Shown in pieces: positions 54,313-62,103 of a stretch of 64,000 nucleotides of DNA. Below the pieces are notes generated by a model that made no database searches, was not told where the DNA came from, and saw nothing but the letters and a program-made list of their open reading frames with translations. The position numbers were made by a program, and so were the translations under genes. The stretch spans positions 186,001 through 250,000 of the forward strand of contig NZ_QUZZ01000003.1 of the NCBI RefSeq assembly GCF_003545695.1, read 5' to 3'. The stretch is from Taibaiella helva (GTDB lineage: Bacteria; Bacteroidota; Bacteroidia; Chitinophagales; Chitinophagaceae). Each line of letters opens with the position of its first letter. The stretch's first letter is position 1.

Positions 54313-54346
54313 GTCAAAAAAATGAACAAACGTTCATTTTTTTGAC
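54313..54346. promoter_or_regulatory. 34-bp palindrome upstream of etfB, possible operator
   Basis: Two perfect 15-bp arms, GTCAAAAAAATGAAC and GTTCATTTTTTTGAC, flank AAAC. The core ATGAACAAACGTTCAT looks like the two-fold operators of TetR-type regulators. Its centre is about 64 bp upstream of the likely etfB start point. It has no T-run beyond the arms and lies after the upstream terminator, so it is more likely a protein-binding site than a second terminator. Confidence 0.55.
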
Positions 54347-54378
54347 AGTTAAATTACCGGCCAATCATAATTCTTAGT

Positions 54379-54386
54379 TATCTTTG
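54379..54386 (+). promoter_or_regulatory. -7 promoter element of etfBA
   Basis: TATCTTTG, a full TAnnTTTG match followed by CGCAC, 42 bp before the etfB ATG. A TTTG at 54341-54344 is too far upstream for normal spacing. Confidence 0.55.
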
Positions 54387-54427
54387 CGCACATTTCACTA
54401 CTATTTTAAGCAAAAATATTCTGTTCA

Positions 54428-55171
54428 ATGAAAATACTTGTTTGTATTGCCCAGGCTCCGGACACTACGGCCAAAATCGCTTTTACCGATAACAATACCA
54501 GGTTCAATGAGCAAGGTGTTACCTATATCATCAACCCTTATGATGAATGGTATGCGCTGGTGCGTGCATTGGAGCTGAAAGAATCGGGCGCGGCTGCAGA
54601 AGTGCACCTGGTCACTGTCGGTAATGCCGGCGCTGAGGCCGTGATGCGTAAAGCCCTGGCCCTGGGTGGCGATCAGGCCTTCCGTATCAATGCTGAAAGT
54701 CACGATACGTATATGGTAGCCGACCAGATTGCTGCTTTTGCCAGCGATAAAGGCTACGACCTGATCCTGACCGGGAAAGAGTCGATCGATTACAACAATG
54801 CTTCTGTCGGCGCGACCATTGCCGGCGTGCTGGACTACAACTATATCGGCTTTGCTACCAGCCTGAACGTGGAAGGCGGCGCTGTAACTGTGAAGCGGGA
54901 GATCGAAGGCGGCGAAGAAACCGATACAGCGGCTCTGCCCCTGGTGGTATCCTGTCAGAAAGGTATGGCTGAAGCCCGTATCCCCAACATGCGCGGTATT
55001 ATGGCTGCCCGTACCAAACCGCTGAACGTGGTAGAGCCCGCTGCTGCCAATGCTTTGACGGAGATCGTATCCTATGAGATGCCCCCGGCCAAAACCGGAG
55101 TGAAGCTGTTCACCGTAGACCAGATGGATGAGCTGGTGGAAGCCCTCCACAGCCAGGCCAAAGTGATCTAA
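54428..55171 (+). CDS. etfB: Electron transfer flavoprotein beta subunit
   Basis: 247-aa EtfB, which with EtfA accepts electrons from acyl-CoA dehydrogenases (fatty acid and amino acid breakdown) and passes them to ETF-quinone oxidoreductase. Visible features are the N-terminal MKILVCIAQAPDTTAKIAF, INPYDEWYALVRALELKE, the AMP/FAD-region LTGKESIDYNNASVGATIAG and the recognition-loop region EARIPNMRGIMAARTKPL. It is 39 bp upstream of etfA. A branched-chain 2-oxoacid dehydrogenase E1 is encoded about 1.7 kb away, consistent with a shared catabolic theme but not proof. Confidence 0.95.
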   Translation: MKILVCIAQAPDTTAKIAFTDNNTRFNEQGVTYIINPYDEWYALVRALELKESGAAAEVHLVTVGNAGAEAVMRKALALGGDQAFRINAESHDTYMVADQIAAFASDKGYDLILTGKESIDYNNASVGATIAGVLDYNYIGFATSLNVEGGAVTVKREIEGGEETDTAALPLVVSCQKGMAEARIPNMRGIMAARTKPLNVVEPAAANALTEIVSYEMPPAKTGVKLFTVDQMDELVEALHSQAKVI

Positions 55172-55210
55172 TCATCAAACCACATTTCAAATTTCCAATC
55201 TCAAAAAGAT

Positions 55211-56191
55211 ATGTCAGTAATCGTATTTGTCGATCATACACAGGGCTCGTTCAAAAAGAAAGCCTTTGAAACCGTGAACTATGCTGCGGAAACAGCCAAA
55301 CGCATCGGCGGTGGTGATGTCGTAGCAGTGGTGCTGGGTACCGTAAGCAATGAAGAGCTGAACCAGCTGGGCCAGTACGGCGCTACCAAAGTGTTGCATG
55401 GCAACGATGCGCGTTTCGACAACTTCAATGCCAGGGCTTATGCCAAGGCGATCACTGCTGCGGCACAACAAAGCAGCGCCAAGGTGACCGTGGTTTCCTA
55501 TAATGTCAGCGGTAAAGCGGTAGCCGGTATGGTAGCGGCTCAGCTGAAGGCCGGCCTGGTATCAGGAGCCATCGATTATCCCACTACCGACAATGGCTTC
55601 GTGGTGAAGAAAACCGTATTTTCCGGTAAGGCCTTCGCTTTTGTGAAGATCAATTCGGACATCAAAGTAATTGCGCTGGTGCCCAATACCTTTAGTGTTA
55701 CCAAGGGGGAAGGCAGCGTTAGCGTGGAAGCGCTGAATGTAAGCCTGAGCGATGCCGATTTCGGCGTTAAGAAAATATCAGAAGATGTAGTGAAAGGAGA
55801 GATACCGTTGAGCGAAGCAGAGCTGGTGGTATCCGGTGGCCGCGGTCTGAAAGGCCCCGAGAACTGGGGTATCCTGGAAGACCTGGGTAAAGCGCTGGGC
55901 GCTACCCTGGCCTGCAGCCGTCCTGTAGCTGACGCGCACTGGCGCCCGCACCACGAGCACGTAGGACAAACCGGCGGTACCATCCGTCCCAACCTGTATA
56001 TAGCGGTAGGTATCTCCGGCGCGATACAGCACCTGGCCGGTGTGAACAGCTCCAAGACGATCGTTGTGATCAACAAAGATCCCGAAGCGCCTTTCTTCAA
56101 GGCTGCCGACTATGGCGTTGTAGGCGATGCCTTTGAAGTGCTGCCCAGGCTTACCGAAGCCGTAAATAAATTCAAGGCTTCTCATAATTAA
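55211..56191 (+). CDS. etfA: Electron transfer flavoprotein alpha subunit
   Basis: 326-aa EtfA. The N-terminal half is the ETF domain; the C-terminal FAD-binding domain is marked by VSGGRGLKGPENWGILEDLG, the arginine/serine segment LACSRPVADAHWRPHHEHVGQTG, LYIAVGISGAIQHLAGV and VVINKDPEAPFFKAADYGVVGD. It forms the heterodimer with EtfB and binds FAD between the two domains. It ends in a strong terminator. The pair is complete with no fixC/fixX-type genes adjacent, so it is the catabolic rather than the nitrogen-fixation type. Confidence 0.96.
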   Translation: MSVIVFVDHTQGSFKKKAFETVNYAAETAKRIGGGDVVAVVLGTVSNEELNQLGQYGATKVLHGNDARFDNFNARAYAKAITAAAQQSSAKVTVVSYNVSGKAVAGMVAAQLKAGLVSGAIDYPTTDNGFVVKKTVFSGKAFAFVKINSDIKVIALVPNTFSVTKGEGSVSVEALNVSLSDADFGVKKISEDVVKGEIPLSEAELVVSGGRGLKGPENWGILEDLGKALGATLACSRPVADAHWRPHHEHVGQTGGTIRPNLYIAVGISGAIQHLAGVNSSKTIVVINKDPEAPFFKAADYGVVGDAFEVLPRLTEAVNKFKASHN

Positions 56192-56212
56192 TCGCAAAGC
56201 CCCTGATAGATA

Positions 56213-56248
56213 AGGAGCCGCCCAGCAAAGGGCGGCTCCTGTTTTTTT
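56213..56248 (+). terminator. Terminator of etfBA
   Basis: AGGAGCCGCCC (56213-56223) and GGGCGGCTCCT (56230-56240) form a perfect 11-bp stem with a 6-nt loop, followed by GTTTTTTT. Confidence 0.93.
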
Positions 56249-56436
56249 AGGATGGCGGATGTCTTCATTGTCACGCCGGGGCTGCAATAGCATAGGACAG
56301 GAGCGAAGAAGGGCCAGCTTTACAACGGCTTCTTGCCATGGTCTTTATCAGACCTGTATGACCAACGCAATTTCCGATGTCCTGTGCTGATACAATACCT
56401 TGTTAGTGTATAGCTGCCAATAACTGCCTGGTCCTG

Positions 56437-56703
56437 TCACGGTCTGGGCAAACTGTCGGTGACAGGTTTTGTTGCATCGGCTGCAATCCAGGCGCTTACC
56501 TTTTCCCTGCTTTGGTAACGGATATCGTTATACTTCATTATGGCGATGTTCACCACGGCCAGCTCGGCGATAACCCATATATTCCGCCTCATACTCTTCC
56601 ACATAAACAAATAGCTTTTCCCCAAGATAACATTTTTTTTAGTCGTTTTACGGATTGGTTCTGTAAATGCGTCGATCGGGAAAAAAATGCAGGCGATACA
56701 CAA
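56437..56703 (-). CDS. Doubtful small membrane protein frame
   Basis: An 88-codon frame, or about 51 codons if it begins at the internal ATG of MRRNIWVIAELAVVNIAIMK. The shorter version has one hydrophobic helix and a soluble tail ending in PVTDSLPRP. No family was recognised, and the long version has an implausible N-terminus. It may be a real small bitopic protein or chance; no promoter was seen. Confidence 0.25.
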   Translation of the reverse strand: MCIACIFFPIDAFTEPIRKTTKKNVILGKSYLFMWKSMRRNIWVIAELAVVNIAIMKYNDIRYQSREKVSAWIAADATKPVTDSLPRP

Positions 56704-56759
56704 AAAAACAAATATCTATTTTGCCGTGCATGCTGTTGCTAAAGCTGCCTTAAAATGTT

Positions 56760-56794
56760 TTGCACTGCAGAGAAGATGCAGCTCTGCAATGCAA
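56760..56794 (+). other. 5' leader hairpin of the second RiPP precursor
   Basis: TTGCACTGCAGAG and CTCTGCAATGCAA are 13-nt inverted arms with a single mismatch around a 9-nt loop, ending 27 nt before the ATG at 56822. It lies in the probable leader of the peptide gene and could act on translation, mRNA stability or as a regulator site. Confidence 0.5.
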
Positions 56795-56821
56795 TTTTAC
56801 AGCTCACCAAACAGCAGCACA

Positions 56822-57094
56822 ATGAAAAAGAAGCACCTCGCCGCAAAGCTTTCTTTGAAGAAAAAAAATATTGTACCCCTCCAGGCCGAAACCATGATAG
56901 GCGGAGAAAAAGGTGGTACGGTTACCATCTGCCAGTACTACAGCTGTACCGGGGAAGCTACCTGCGGTATTGCCTGCACTGCAACCGACTGCCTTAAGAC
57001 ACAGCAGAACTGCGACACCCAGCTTAATTGCAATACCTATACTTGCCCTACCTGGCCACCCAATTGCTCGCTGGTGCAACCTTGTCTCGGCTAA
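56822..57094 (+). CDS. Cys-rich RiPP precursor, class I lanthipeptide-like, with GG leader
   Basis: 90-aa peptide. A Lys-rich leader (MKKKHLAAKLSLKKKNIVPL) continues as QAETMIGGEKGG, matching the Bacteroidota class I lanthipeptide leader pattern K-L-x-L-x-K-x-x-I-x-x-L-x-x-x-x-M-x-x-GG and ending at a double-glycine site. The core (about 50 residues) contains ten Cys and more than a dozen Ser/Thr in spaced arrays, suited to multiple (methyl)lanthionine rings or disulfides. The longest frame begins 45 codons upstream, but the ATG at 56822 gives the family N-terminus. No modification or export genes are nearby, so it is an orphan precursor. Function inferred. Confidence 0.72.
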   Translation: MKKKHLAAKLSLKKKNIVPLQAETMIGGEKGGTVTICQYYSCTGEATCGIACTATDCLKTQQNCDTQLNCNTYTCPTWPPNCSLVQPCLG

Positions 57095-57224
57095 GCGCCC
57101 AGCGTCTGGTCCTGCATTAAGTGGTTGTCGTTAGCAACTCCGCCATATTCCGGCGCAGGTCCGGCCCCAACTTCGGAGGAAAAACCTGCGTATGAACTAA
57201 ATTGCAAGAAAGACCCGAATCAGT

Positions 57225-57252
57225 AACACCCCGCTTCGTAGCGGGGTGTTTT
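57225..57252 (+). terminator. Terminator of the second RiPP precursor gene
   Basis: AACACCCCGC and GCGGGGTGTT form a perfect 10-bp stem with loop TTCGTA, followed by TT. It lies 131 bp after the stop. Confidence 0.8.
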
Positions 57253-57263
57253 GGTATCCGGCC

Positions 57264-57302
57264 GTTGTTCCGGCCGTTGCAGATCCCGACCGGCCTGGCC
57301 GT
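57264..57302 (+). repeat. Dispersed intergenic repeat, copy B
   Basis: Aligns with copy A at 20352-20392: GGCCGTTGCAG, ATCCCGACC and CTGGCCGT are shared in order, with about five substitutions and a 2-bp deletion. It begins 14 bp after the RiPP 2 terminator hairpin. Confidence 0.6.
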
Positions 57303-57594
57303 GCAGATCCGGTATAAGCATCAGGACATACCAGTATTGTATCCCCAGGTTTTCCGCTTGATCTGTTGTTTTCAACAAGATGAAAATAGCCGGAATCCTT
57401 GCCAGAGGCAAGGATCAAAGGATTAGATATTTGAGAACTCGGAAAAGATTAGCGGCGGTTTGTTCACCTAGATACCTTGGTATTCAGGTAACAAAAAATC
57501 TTGAAATGCAGGGTGGGAAAGGCATTTACGATCTTGTTTTCGACGTTGGCGCTGGTAACAGGTAATTTTTGAATTTTTCCGGTTTGCCTGATAG

Positions 57595-57630
57595 CAAAAG
57601 AGCCTGCAAATCGCAGAGCTCTTTGTTTAT
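57595..57630 (+). terminator. Terminator-like hairpin before the accessory island
   Basis: CAAAAGAGCCTGC and GCAGAGCTCTTTG pair imperfectly around AAATC, followed by TTTATTCATT. No clear gene ends just upstream, so it may insulate the island from read-through. Confidence 0.5.
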
Positions 57631-57728
57631 TCATTGAGTCATGAGATGTTGCATGTCCTTATGTGCTTTATAATATAATTTTTCAATCTTTATTTATTCT
57701 TCCTATTTTACCCTGCCAAACCCGAATC

Positions 57729-59126
57729 ATGCAAAAACTCCTTTTGTCGATTTTTTGCCTTTTTACGTTACTGAACTGCCAGGCACAAACTGCGCCTGGC
57801 AGCACAACAGGAATTGTCCCACCCCCACCGCCAAAATCGGAAACCTTTAACCCTGTAAATATAAATTCCCAAACTAACGCTACAAGTAAGGTTGATCGTC
57901 TTGATGTGCCGCGTCAAAGCACTTCGGTTTATATACGCAGCCAGGAAGAACAAAAGCAGAAGAAAAAAGAAGTTGATCTGGTTACCTCAGAAGTAGAAAA
58001 GTACAAGCGATCGGCTCTACAACCTAATTCTATAAAACGATATATTGATACTAGCCAATACGGCAAAGACCTCGCTGTTTTTCAAATGGCATTAGGACAA
58101 CTAAAAAAATTACTGGCCTATGATCAGTCCAATCCATCATTGGCAGATGCGTTTTATATCACGGAAAGCGCCTATGGTGATCCCTACCTAACCCGGAAAG
58201 AATACGATAATCTACTGAATAGATCGGCGGCATTTATTGAAACCTGGATGCAGCAAAATAAATACGACCTAAATAATAATGATGACAAGCATTTGGCCAT
58301 ACAGAAGTTTATGTCGGAAAGACTGACGGTTACCGAAGCCTATACCAGCAAAGACGGGACAAAAGCAGTAAAGCAATCGGAGCATTTGCCTTTCTTTTAT
58401 GATTTTGATGACTTCGAGGGGAAAAGCGATCATCGAAATTTCTTTGTCACCAAGTGCCTCGCTACGGGAGGTGGGCAATGTAACAGTATGCCGATGGTTT
58501 ATCTGCTGTTGGCCGAGAAGCTGAATGTTCCTGCCTATCTAAGCTTTGCGCCGCAACATGCTTTGGTAAAGTACGTGAAGAACAATGGGGAGGTTGTCAA
58601 CTATGAGGCAACAACGAACTGGCACATCAATAATTCCTGGTACGAGGAAAATTTGTTTATCAGTGCTGATGCTGTACGTTCAGGTATATTCCTGGATACC
58701 TTCAATAAGCAAAAGATCGTAGCCAATTGCATGTTAGACCTTGCCAATGAATACATCCGCAAAATGCCTAATGATAATGGCAAATTTATCCAGGATTGTC
58801 TTTGGGAATCTCACTTCTATTTCCCCAGGAACAATAATATTTATGCCTATTTCATATACAGCAGCCTGCTTAAAGGATGGCTTTCCAAATACATTGCGCT
58901 GCGTAATATTACCGATCTGGAGAAGATCAAACAAGACCGTTGGGCGTACGATCTTCAGAAAGAGTATCAGCAGAATGAAGCCTATATACAAGAGTTAGGA
59001 TATCGTGATCTGCCCGAAGGGGTGTATGAGGCCGTTGTACGGGAAGGCAGGGCAAGAAATGAAATGCAAAAACAAATCCATTTATCCGGCAAAGAAAAGC
59101 GCGATCTTTTTAGCAGTATTCAGTAA
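57729..59126 (+). CDS. Transglutaminase-like lipoprotein
   Basis: 465-aa exported protein. The signal (MQKLLLSIFCLFTLLNC) ends in a lipobox-like LLNC. A Pro-rich and charged linker with coiled coil (about 70-110) precedes a helical segment (ADAFYITESAYGDPYLT) and a transglutaminase/papain-like core with Cys about 251 (GGGQCNSMPMVYLLLAEKLN), His about 277 (APQHALVKY) and an acidic residue in NYEATTNWH. Such folds act as proteases, amidases or transferases; the substrate is unknown. The C-terminal 150 residues are helical. The same pattern appears in the N-terminal half of the next gene, 25 bp downstream, so the two are probably paralogues. A start 22 codons upstream would spoil the signal peptide. 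Confidence 0.7.
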   Translation: MQKLLLSIFCLFTLLNCQAQTAPGSTTGIVPPPPPKSETFNPVNINSQTNATSKVDRLDVPRQSTSVYIRSQEEQKQKKKEVDLVTSEVEKYKRSALQPNSIKRYIDTSQYGKDLAVFQMALGQLKKLLAYDQSNPSLADAFYITESAYGDPYLTRKEYDNLLNRSAAFIETWMQQNKYDLNNNDDKHLAIQKFMSERLTVTEAYTSKDGTKAVKQSEHLPFFYDFDDFEGKSDHRNFFVTKCLATGGGQCNSMPMVYLLLAEKLNVPAYLSFAPQHALVKYVKNNGEVVNYEATTNWHINNSWYEENLFISADAVRSGIFLDTFNKQKIVANCMLDLANEYIRKMPNDNGKFIQDCLWESHFYFPRNNNIYAYFIYSSLLKGWLSKYIALRNITDLEKIKQDRWAYDLQKEYQQNEAYIQELGYRDLPEGVYEAVVREGRARNEMQKQIHLSGKEKRDLFSSIQ

Positions 59127-59151
59127 ACATGATCTATAAACATACCCTATT

Positions 59152-61263
59152 ATGAAACATATTTTGCTTGTATTTGCTATGACGCTATGCGCATATGCTG
59201 CAAAGGCACAAAATAATCAGAAACAGTATTACTACGAAGCCCAAGCATCATTGGAAGATATGCTGAACGGCAAGAAGAAAGCAAACTTTGAGGACGCAAT
59301 ATTCCTGATCGAAAATGCCTGGTATGGCAACAACATAAGGCGGTCAGATTTTGACAGCGCCATTGCTTTTCATGTACAGCATATTCAACAGCTCATTTCA
59401 GAGCATTATGATGAGTCCGCCATTAAGCAAAAGCCAGATTTGTTGCATACAAAAGAACAGTTGGTACAGCAATATAAAAAAGTATTAAGCAATTGGGCGA
59501 TCTACACCTATATGACGCAATCCTTGGCGTTTTTACATGATTCGGGTATCTCCCGTCACAATGCTTATTGTTACTCCTATGGCGATCCTATGGCGACAAG
59601 CAATTGGGAGAATGCACAGGTCGTTCATTTAAACAATACGCACCAGGGCAATTGCTTTGCACTGGCTTCTTTGTTTAAAATATTGGCAGACAGGTTGCAA
59701 TCAGATGCACGATTGTGTACAGCCCCTTCCCACATCTATATCAGCCATGCCGATGAAAAAGGGGTAAAGTACAATGTCGAATTAGGCTCTGAATACTTCC
59801 CGGGAACGGGTACAATTAATGCCATTACCTATAGCACGGATCAGGCTATCCAGAATGGGATTGCACAAAGAACGCTTAACGCCAATCAGGAAATAGCTTT
59901 AGCTTTGGTTTACCTTGCCAAAGGCTATGAGCATAAATTCAATACCAGTACAGATGAATTTATAGAGCAATGTGCGGCTGTAGCATTAAAATTCGATCCC
60001 AGGAATTTGAATGCACTTTTATTAAAAGGAGAGTATCTGGAAACAAAACTTGCAGCACAAAATAAACCTTTCGCCCAATTGCAAGCACTACCAGACTTCG
60101 TAAGCTATCAAAATCTGCTGACACAACTTTATGATTGGGGCTATCGTGAAATGCCGCTGGACATGAAGAATAATCTGCTAAGGCTTTACAGTAAGGAAAA
60201 GGCTGTGCCTTTTGATACAGCATTAGCAATGGACAAAGACGGGAACATGATCAAGAATGCAACCGTGTCTTGGGGGCTTTTTGATGAACGGCACCAGAAC
60301 AAACCGACAGAACGCTATGGGAATACAGTCTTTGATACCAAAGCGAAAAAGATCATAGCTTTTGAAGCAGAGCAGAAGCTATACAAAGATTACGATTTTG
60401 ATCCTGTTGTTTGCGCTCTGAATATTGATCCTTTGGCGGCGAAGTATCCAACCTTTAGCCCTTATAGCTTTTCTTTGAATTCACCAATTTATTTAAAGGA
60501 CCAGCAAGGAAGAGATGTTGGAGTGTCGATTGCAGGCAATGTTATCACGTTTACTAACACTTTTTATTTGGATGGTGCAAGCAATTTAACTTTGGCGACA
60601 ATTCAAAGCCAGTATGATGCAATTTATAAAGGTAAATTAGGCGGACAATACACAGATAAGGATGGCAAGACCTGGAATGTGCAGTACAAAATGGATTTCA
60701 AATTGGCAACCGCTCAGGATGTAGCAAGAATTAATAATGCTGTTAGTGCCAATGCTACCCTGGCAGAGAGTTTAGTGTCGATTAAAACAGGAGGAAACAA
60801 TTATTCTAGAGGAGATATTGGTGGGAATAGAATTGATATGGCTGGCGCGGCTTCTCAAAATGTTGAATATTACATGCATGAGGGGACACATAATTTTGGG
60901 CTTCATGATCGTTACGATAATATGAGATTTATAGACGATAAGGGCTTTAGAGTTAATACTCCTTATGATGGAGCAAGTGTATCCGAGCCAGGTTTTGAAG
61001 GAGATATATTAGGTGGAGATTATAGATTTAATGGTGATGGCTCTATATCTATAGAGAAAGGAGCTAAAAAATATACGCAAGGCACAATTGATATTATGGC
61101 AGGAAAGGCCTTGGAAGAATATGAAGCAAATGGACAAAAAAGTGACTTTGTAATCCAGGGCGATATTGATACACCACAAAAACAAGCCTCCGGTCTGGTA
61201 AACGAGAATGTAAAAGTCAATATTAATAATGCTCCTTCAAATATTCAAAACAGTGTAAAATAA
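59152..61263 (+). CDS. Probable polymorphic toxin: transglutaminase-like carrier, RHS-type tail, metalloprotease-like tip
   Basis: 703-aa exported protein. The signal peptide ends AYAAKA|Q. Residues about 30-370 repeat the layout of the preceding gene product: EDAIFLIENAWYGN, then a Cys-His core with Cys 168 (HQGNCFALASLFKILADR) and His 194 (APSHIYISH), and a TPR-like helical stretch. Residues about 424-455 read NIDPLAAKYPTFSPYSF and LNSPIYLKDQQGRD, the end of an RHS-associated core. The last 250 residues are a separate domain with HEGTHNFGLHD (576-586), the HExxHxxGxxD zinc motif of metzincin-like proteases. Only the final piece of an RHS core is present, so the tip is joined to a non-RHS carrier. 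Toxin function is inferred from architecture. Confidence 0.7.
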   Translation: MKHILLVFAMTLCAYAAKAQNNQKQYYYEAQASLEDMLNGKKKANFEDAIFLIENAWYGNNIRRSDFDSAIAFHVQHIQQLISEHYDESAIKQKPDLLHTKEQLVQQYKKVLSNWAIYTYMTQSLAFLHDSGISRHNAYCYSYGDPMATSNWENAQVVHLNNTHQGNCFALASLFKILADRLQSDARLCTAPSHIYISHADEKGVKYNVELGSEYFPGTGTINAITYSTDQAIQNGIAQRTLNANQEIALALVYLAKGYEHKFNTSTDEFIEQCAAVALKFDPRNLNALLLKGEYLETKLAAQNKPFAQLQALPDFVSYQNLLTQLYDWGYREMPLDMKNNLLRLYSKEKAVPFDTALAMDKDGNMIKNATVSWGLFDERHQNKPTERYGNTVFDTKAKKIIAFEAEQKLYKDYDFDPVVCALNIDPLAAKYPTFSPYSFSLNSPIYLKDQQGRDVGVSIAGNVITFTNTFYLDGASNLTLATIQSQYDAIYKGKLGGQYTDKDGKTWNVQYKMDFKLATAQDVARINNAVSANATLAESLVSIKTGGNNYSRGDIGGNRIDMAGAASQNVEYYMHEGTHNFGLHDRYDNMRFIDDKGFRVNTPYDGASVSEPGFEGDILGGDYRFNGDGSISIEKGAKKYTQGTIDIMAGKALEEYEANGQKSDFVIQGDIDTPQKQASGLVNENVKVNINNAPSNIQNSVK

Positions 61264-61271
61264 TTTGGTTT

Positions 61272-61892
61272 ATGAAACGGGTTATTGTTTTTGCCTTAGT
61301 ATTAGTTGTTGTCCATATAAGCGCCGGTAACGGAAATGCTCAACAATCAAGTATTATCACAACAAAGAGAGAAGAAGAATTTAAGAAGCTATTGCCGGAT
61401 TCGGCCCTGAAGTTAATGGAACTGGCGAATAGGCAGCAGGATTCACTTTCCTTAACTTTTGGTAGCAGAAAAAGTGTATATTATTGTGATACTGGCTTTA
61501 TCGTTCTTTCTGGTCTTCATCATATATATAGTTTTATTAGTTCAAACGCCGTTGACTTAAAGACATGCATTAAAGATAACCAATACGTTCGCTTCTCCTA
61601 TATAAACAGCGATCAATTGAAGAAAATGATGTTAGAAGACACTTTTCCAGACTATGTGAAAGTTATTAAAGAGTGTGAAATATACGAGGGCAATGTTCGC
61701 CAGCAAAGATCGGTTCCCTATTTTAAAGCGCGTATAACACTAAAGCTATCCTTAGAGGGACTTGCTTATCTGCCCGCAGAGAATTATAACATAGGGGAAC
61801 ACTACTTGTTGTTAAACCAAGATAAAACATACTTGTATCCTATATTCAGCGGATTCGTACAAGAGTGCATAGATTTTGTGCCAATGAAATAA
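61272..61892 (+). CDS. Exported protein, candidate immunity factor
   Basis: 206-aa protein starting 8 bp after the metalloprotease-tipped gene, so probably translated from the same mRNA. A signal peptide (MKRVIVFALVLVVVHISAGN) precedes a periplasmic domain with no recognised family; it has a helical start (REEEFKKLLPDSALKLMELA) and later strands. Small exported proteins directly behind toxin genes are often immunity proteins acting where the toxin acts, which suits a secreted protease. The assignment rests on position alone. A plain downstream gene of unrelated function is the alternative. Confidence 0.55.
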   Translation: MKRVIVFALVLVVVHISAGNGNAQQSSIITTKREEEFKKLLPDSALKLMELANRQQDSLSLTFGSRKSVYYCDTGFIVLSGLHHIYSFISSNAVDLKTCIKDNQYVRFSYINSDQLKKMMLEDTFPDYVKVIKECEIYEGNVRQQRSVPYFKARITLKLSLEGLAYLPAENYNIGEHYLLLNQDKTYLYPIFSGFVQECIDFVPMK

Positions 61893-61928
61893 TTTTCAAG
61901 TAGCAATTCTTTTATTTTTAAATATCTA

Positions 61929-62103
61929 ATGATAAGAGTAGTAGCTTTTTTATTTATGCCTTAGTTTGCTGCACAAGTTTTTCCACTCGTCAAAAAGAAA
62001 ATAGTACAATTGCGCTAAAGGGTATGTAATTGATCTAGGCTATGATTACTACTTTCAACCTTGTGCTGATTACATTGACGTTAAATCACGATCAACTAAA
62101 TAA
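61929..62103 (+). pseudogene. Decayed small lipoprotein gene with two frameshifts
   Basis: The region reads as three linked frames: MIRVVAFLFM at 61929, then LVCCTSFSTRQKENSTIALK from 61961 in a second frame, then YVIDLGYDYYFQPCADYIDV and KSRSTK from 62023 in a third. Joined, they give a protein of about 58 residues with a lipoprotein-type signal (lipobox LVCC). The last frame ends in TAA at 62101-62103, overlapping the ATG of the next gene by one base (TAATG), the arrangement of a translationally coupled gene pair. This supports a true former gene. Sequencing error would be an alternative cause of the frameshifts. Confidence 0.55.

Larger units (their letters stand above)
56249..56821. other. 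Intergenic region with a RiPP leader hairpin and one doubtful frame
   Basis: Apart from the weak 88-codon minus-strand frame at 56437-56703 and the hairpin at 56760-56794, nothing was recognised. No repeat copy or tRNA is present. Confidence 0.55.
57095..57728. other. Gap between the RiPP gene and the accessory island
   Basis: Contains the RiPP terminator, copy B of the dispersed repeat, a perfect 9-bp hairpin (57395-57415, ATCCTTGCC / GGCAAGGAT) and a terminator-like hairpin (57595-57630). A 61-codon frame at 57380-57565 has no recognisable features. Base composition turns AT-rich near the right end. Confidence 0.6.

Noticed and set aside
57380-57565. 61-codon plus-strand frame in the gap before the island
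   Set aside because: No signal, no family features and no promoter; its 5' end lies in a hairpin (57395-57415).
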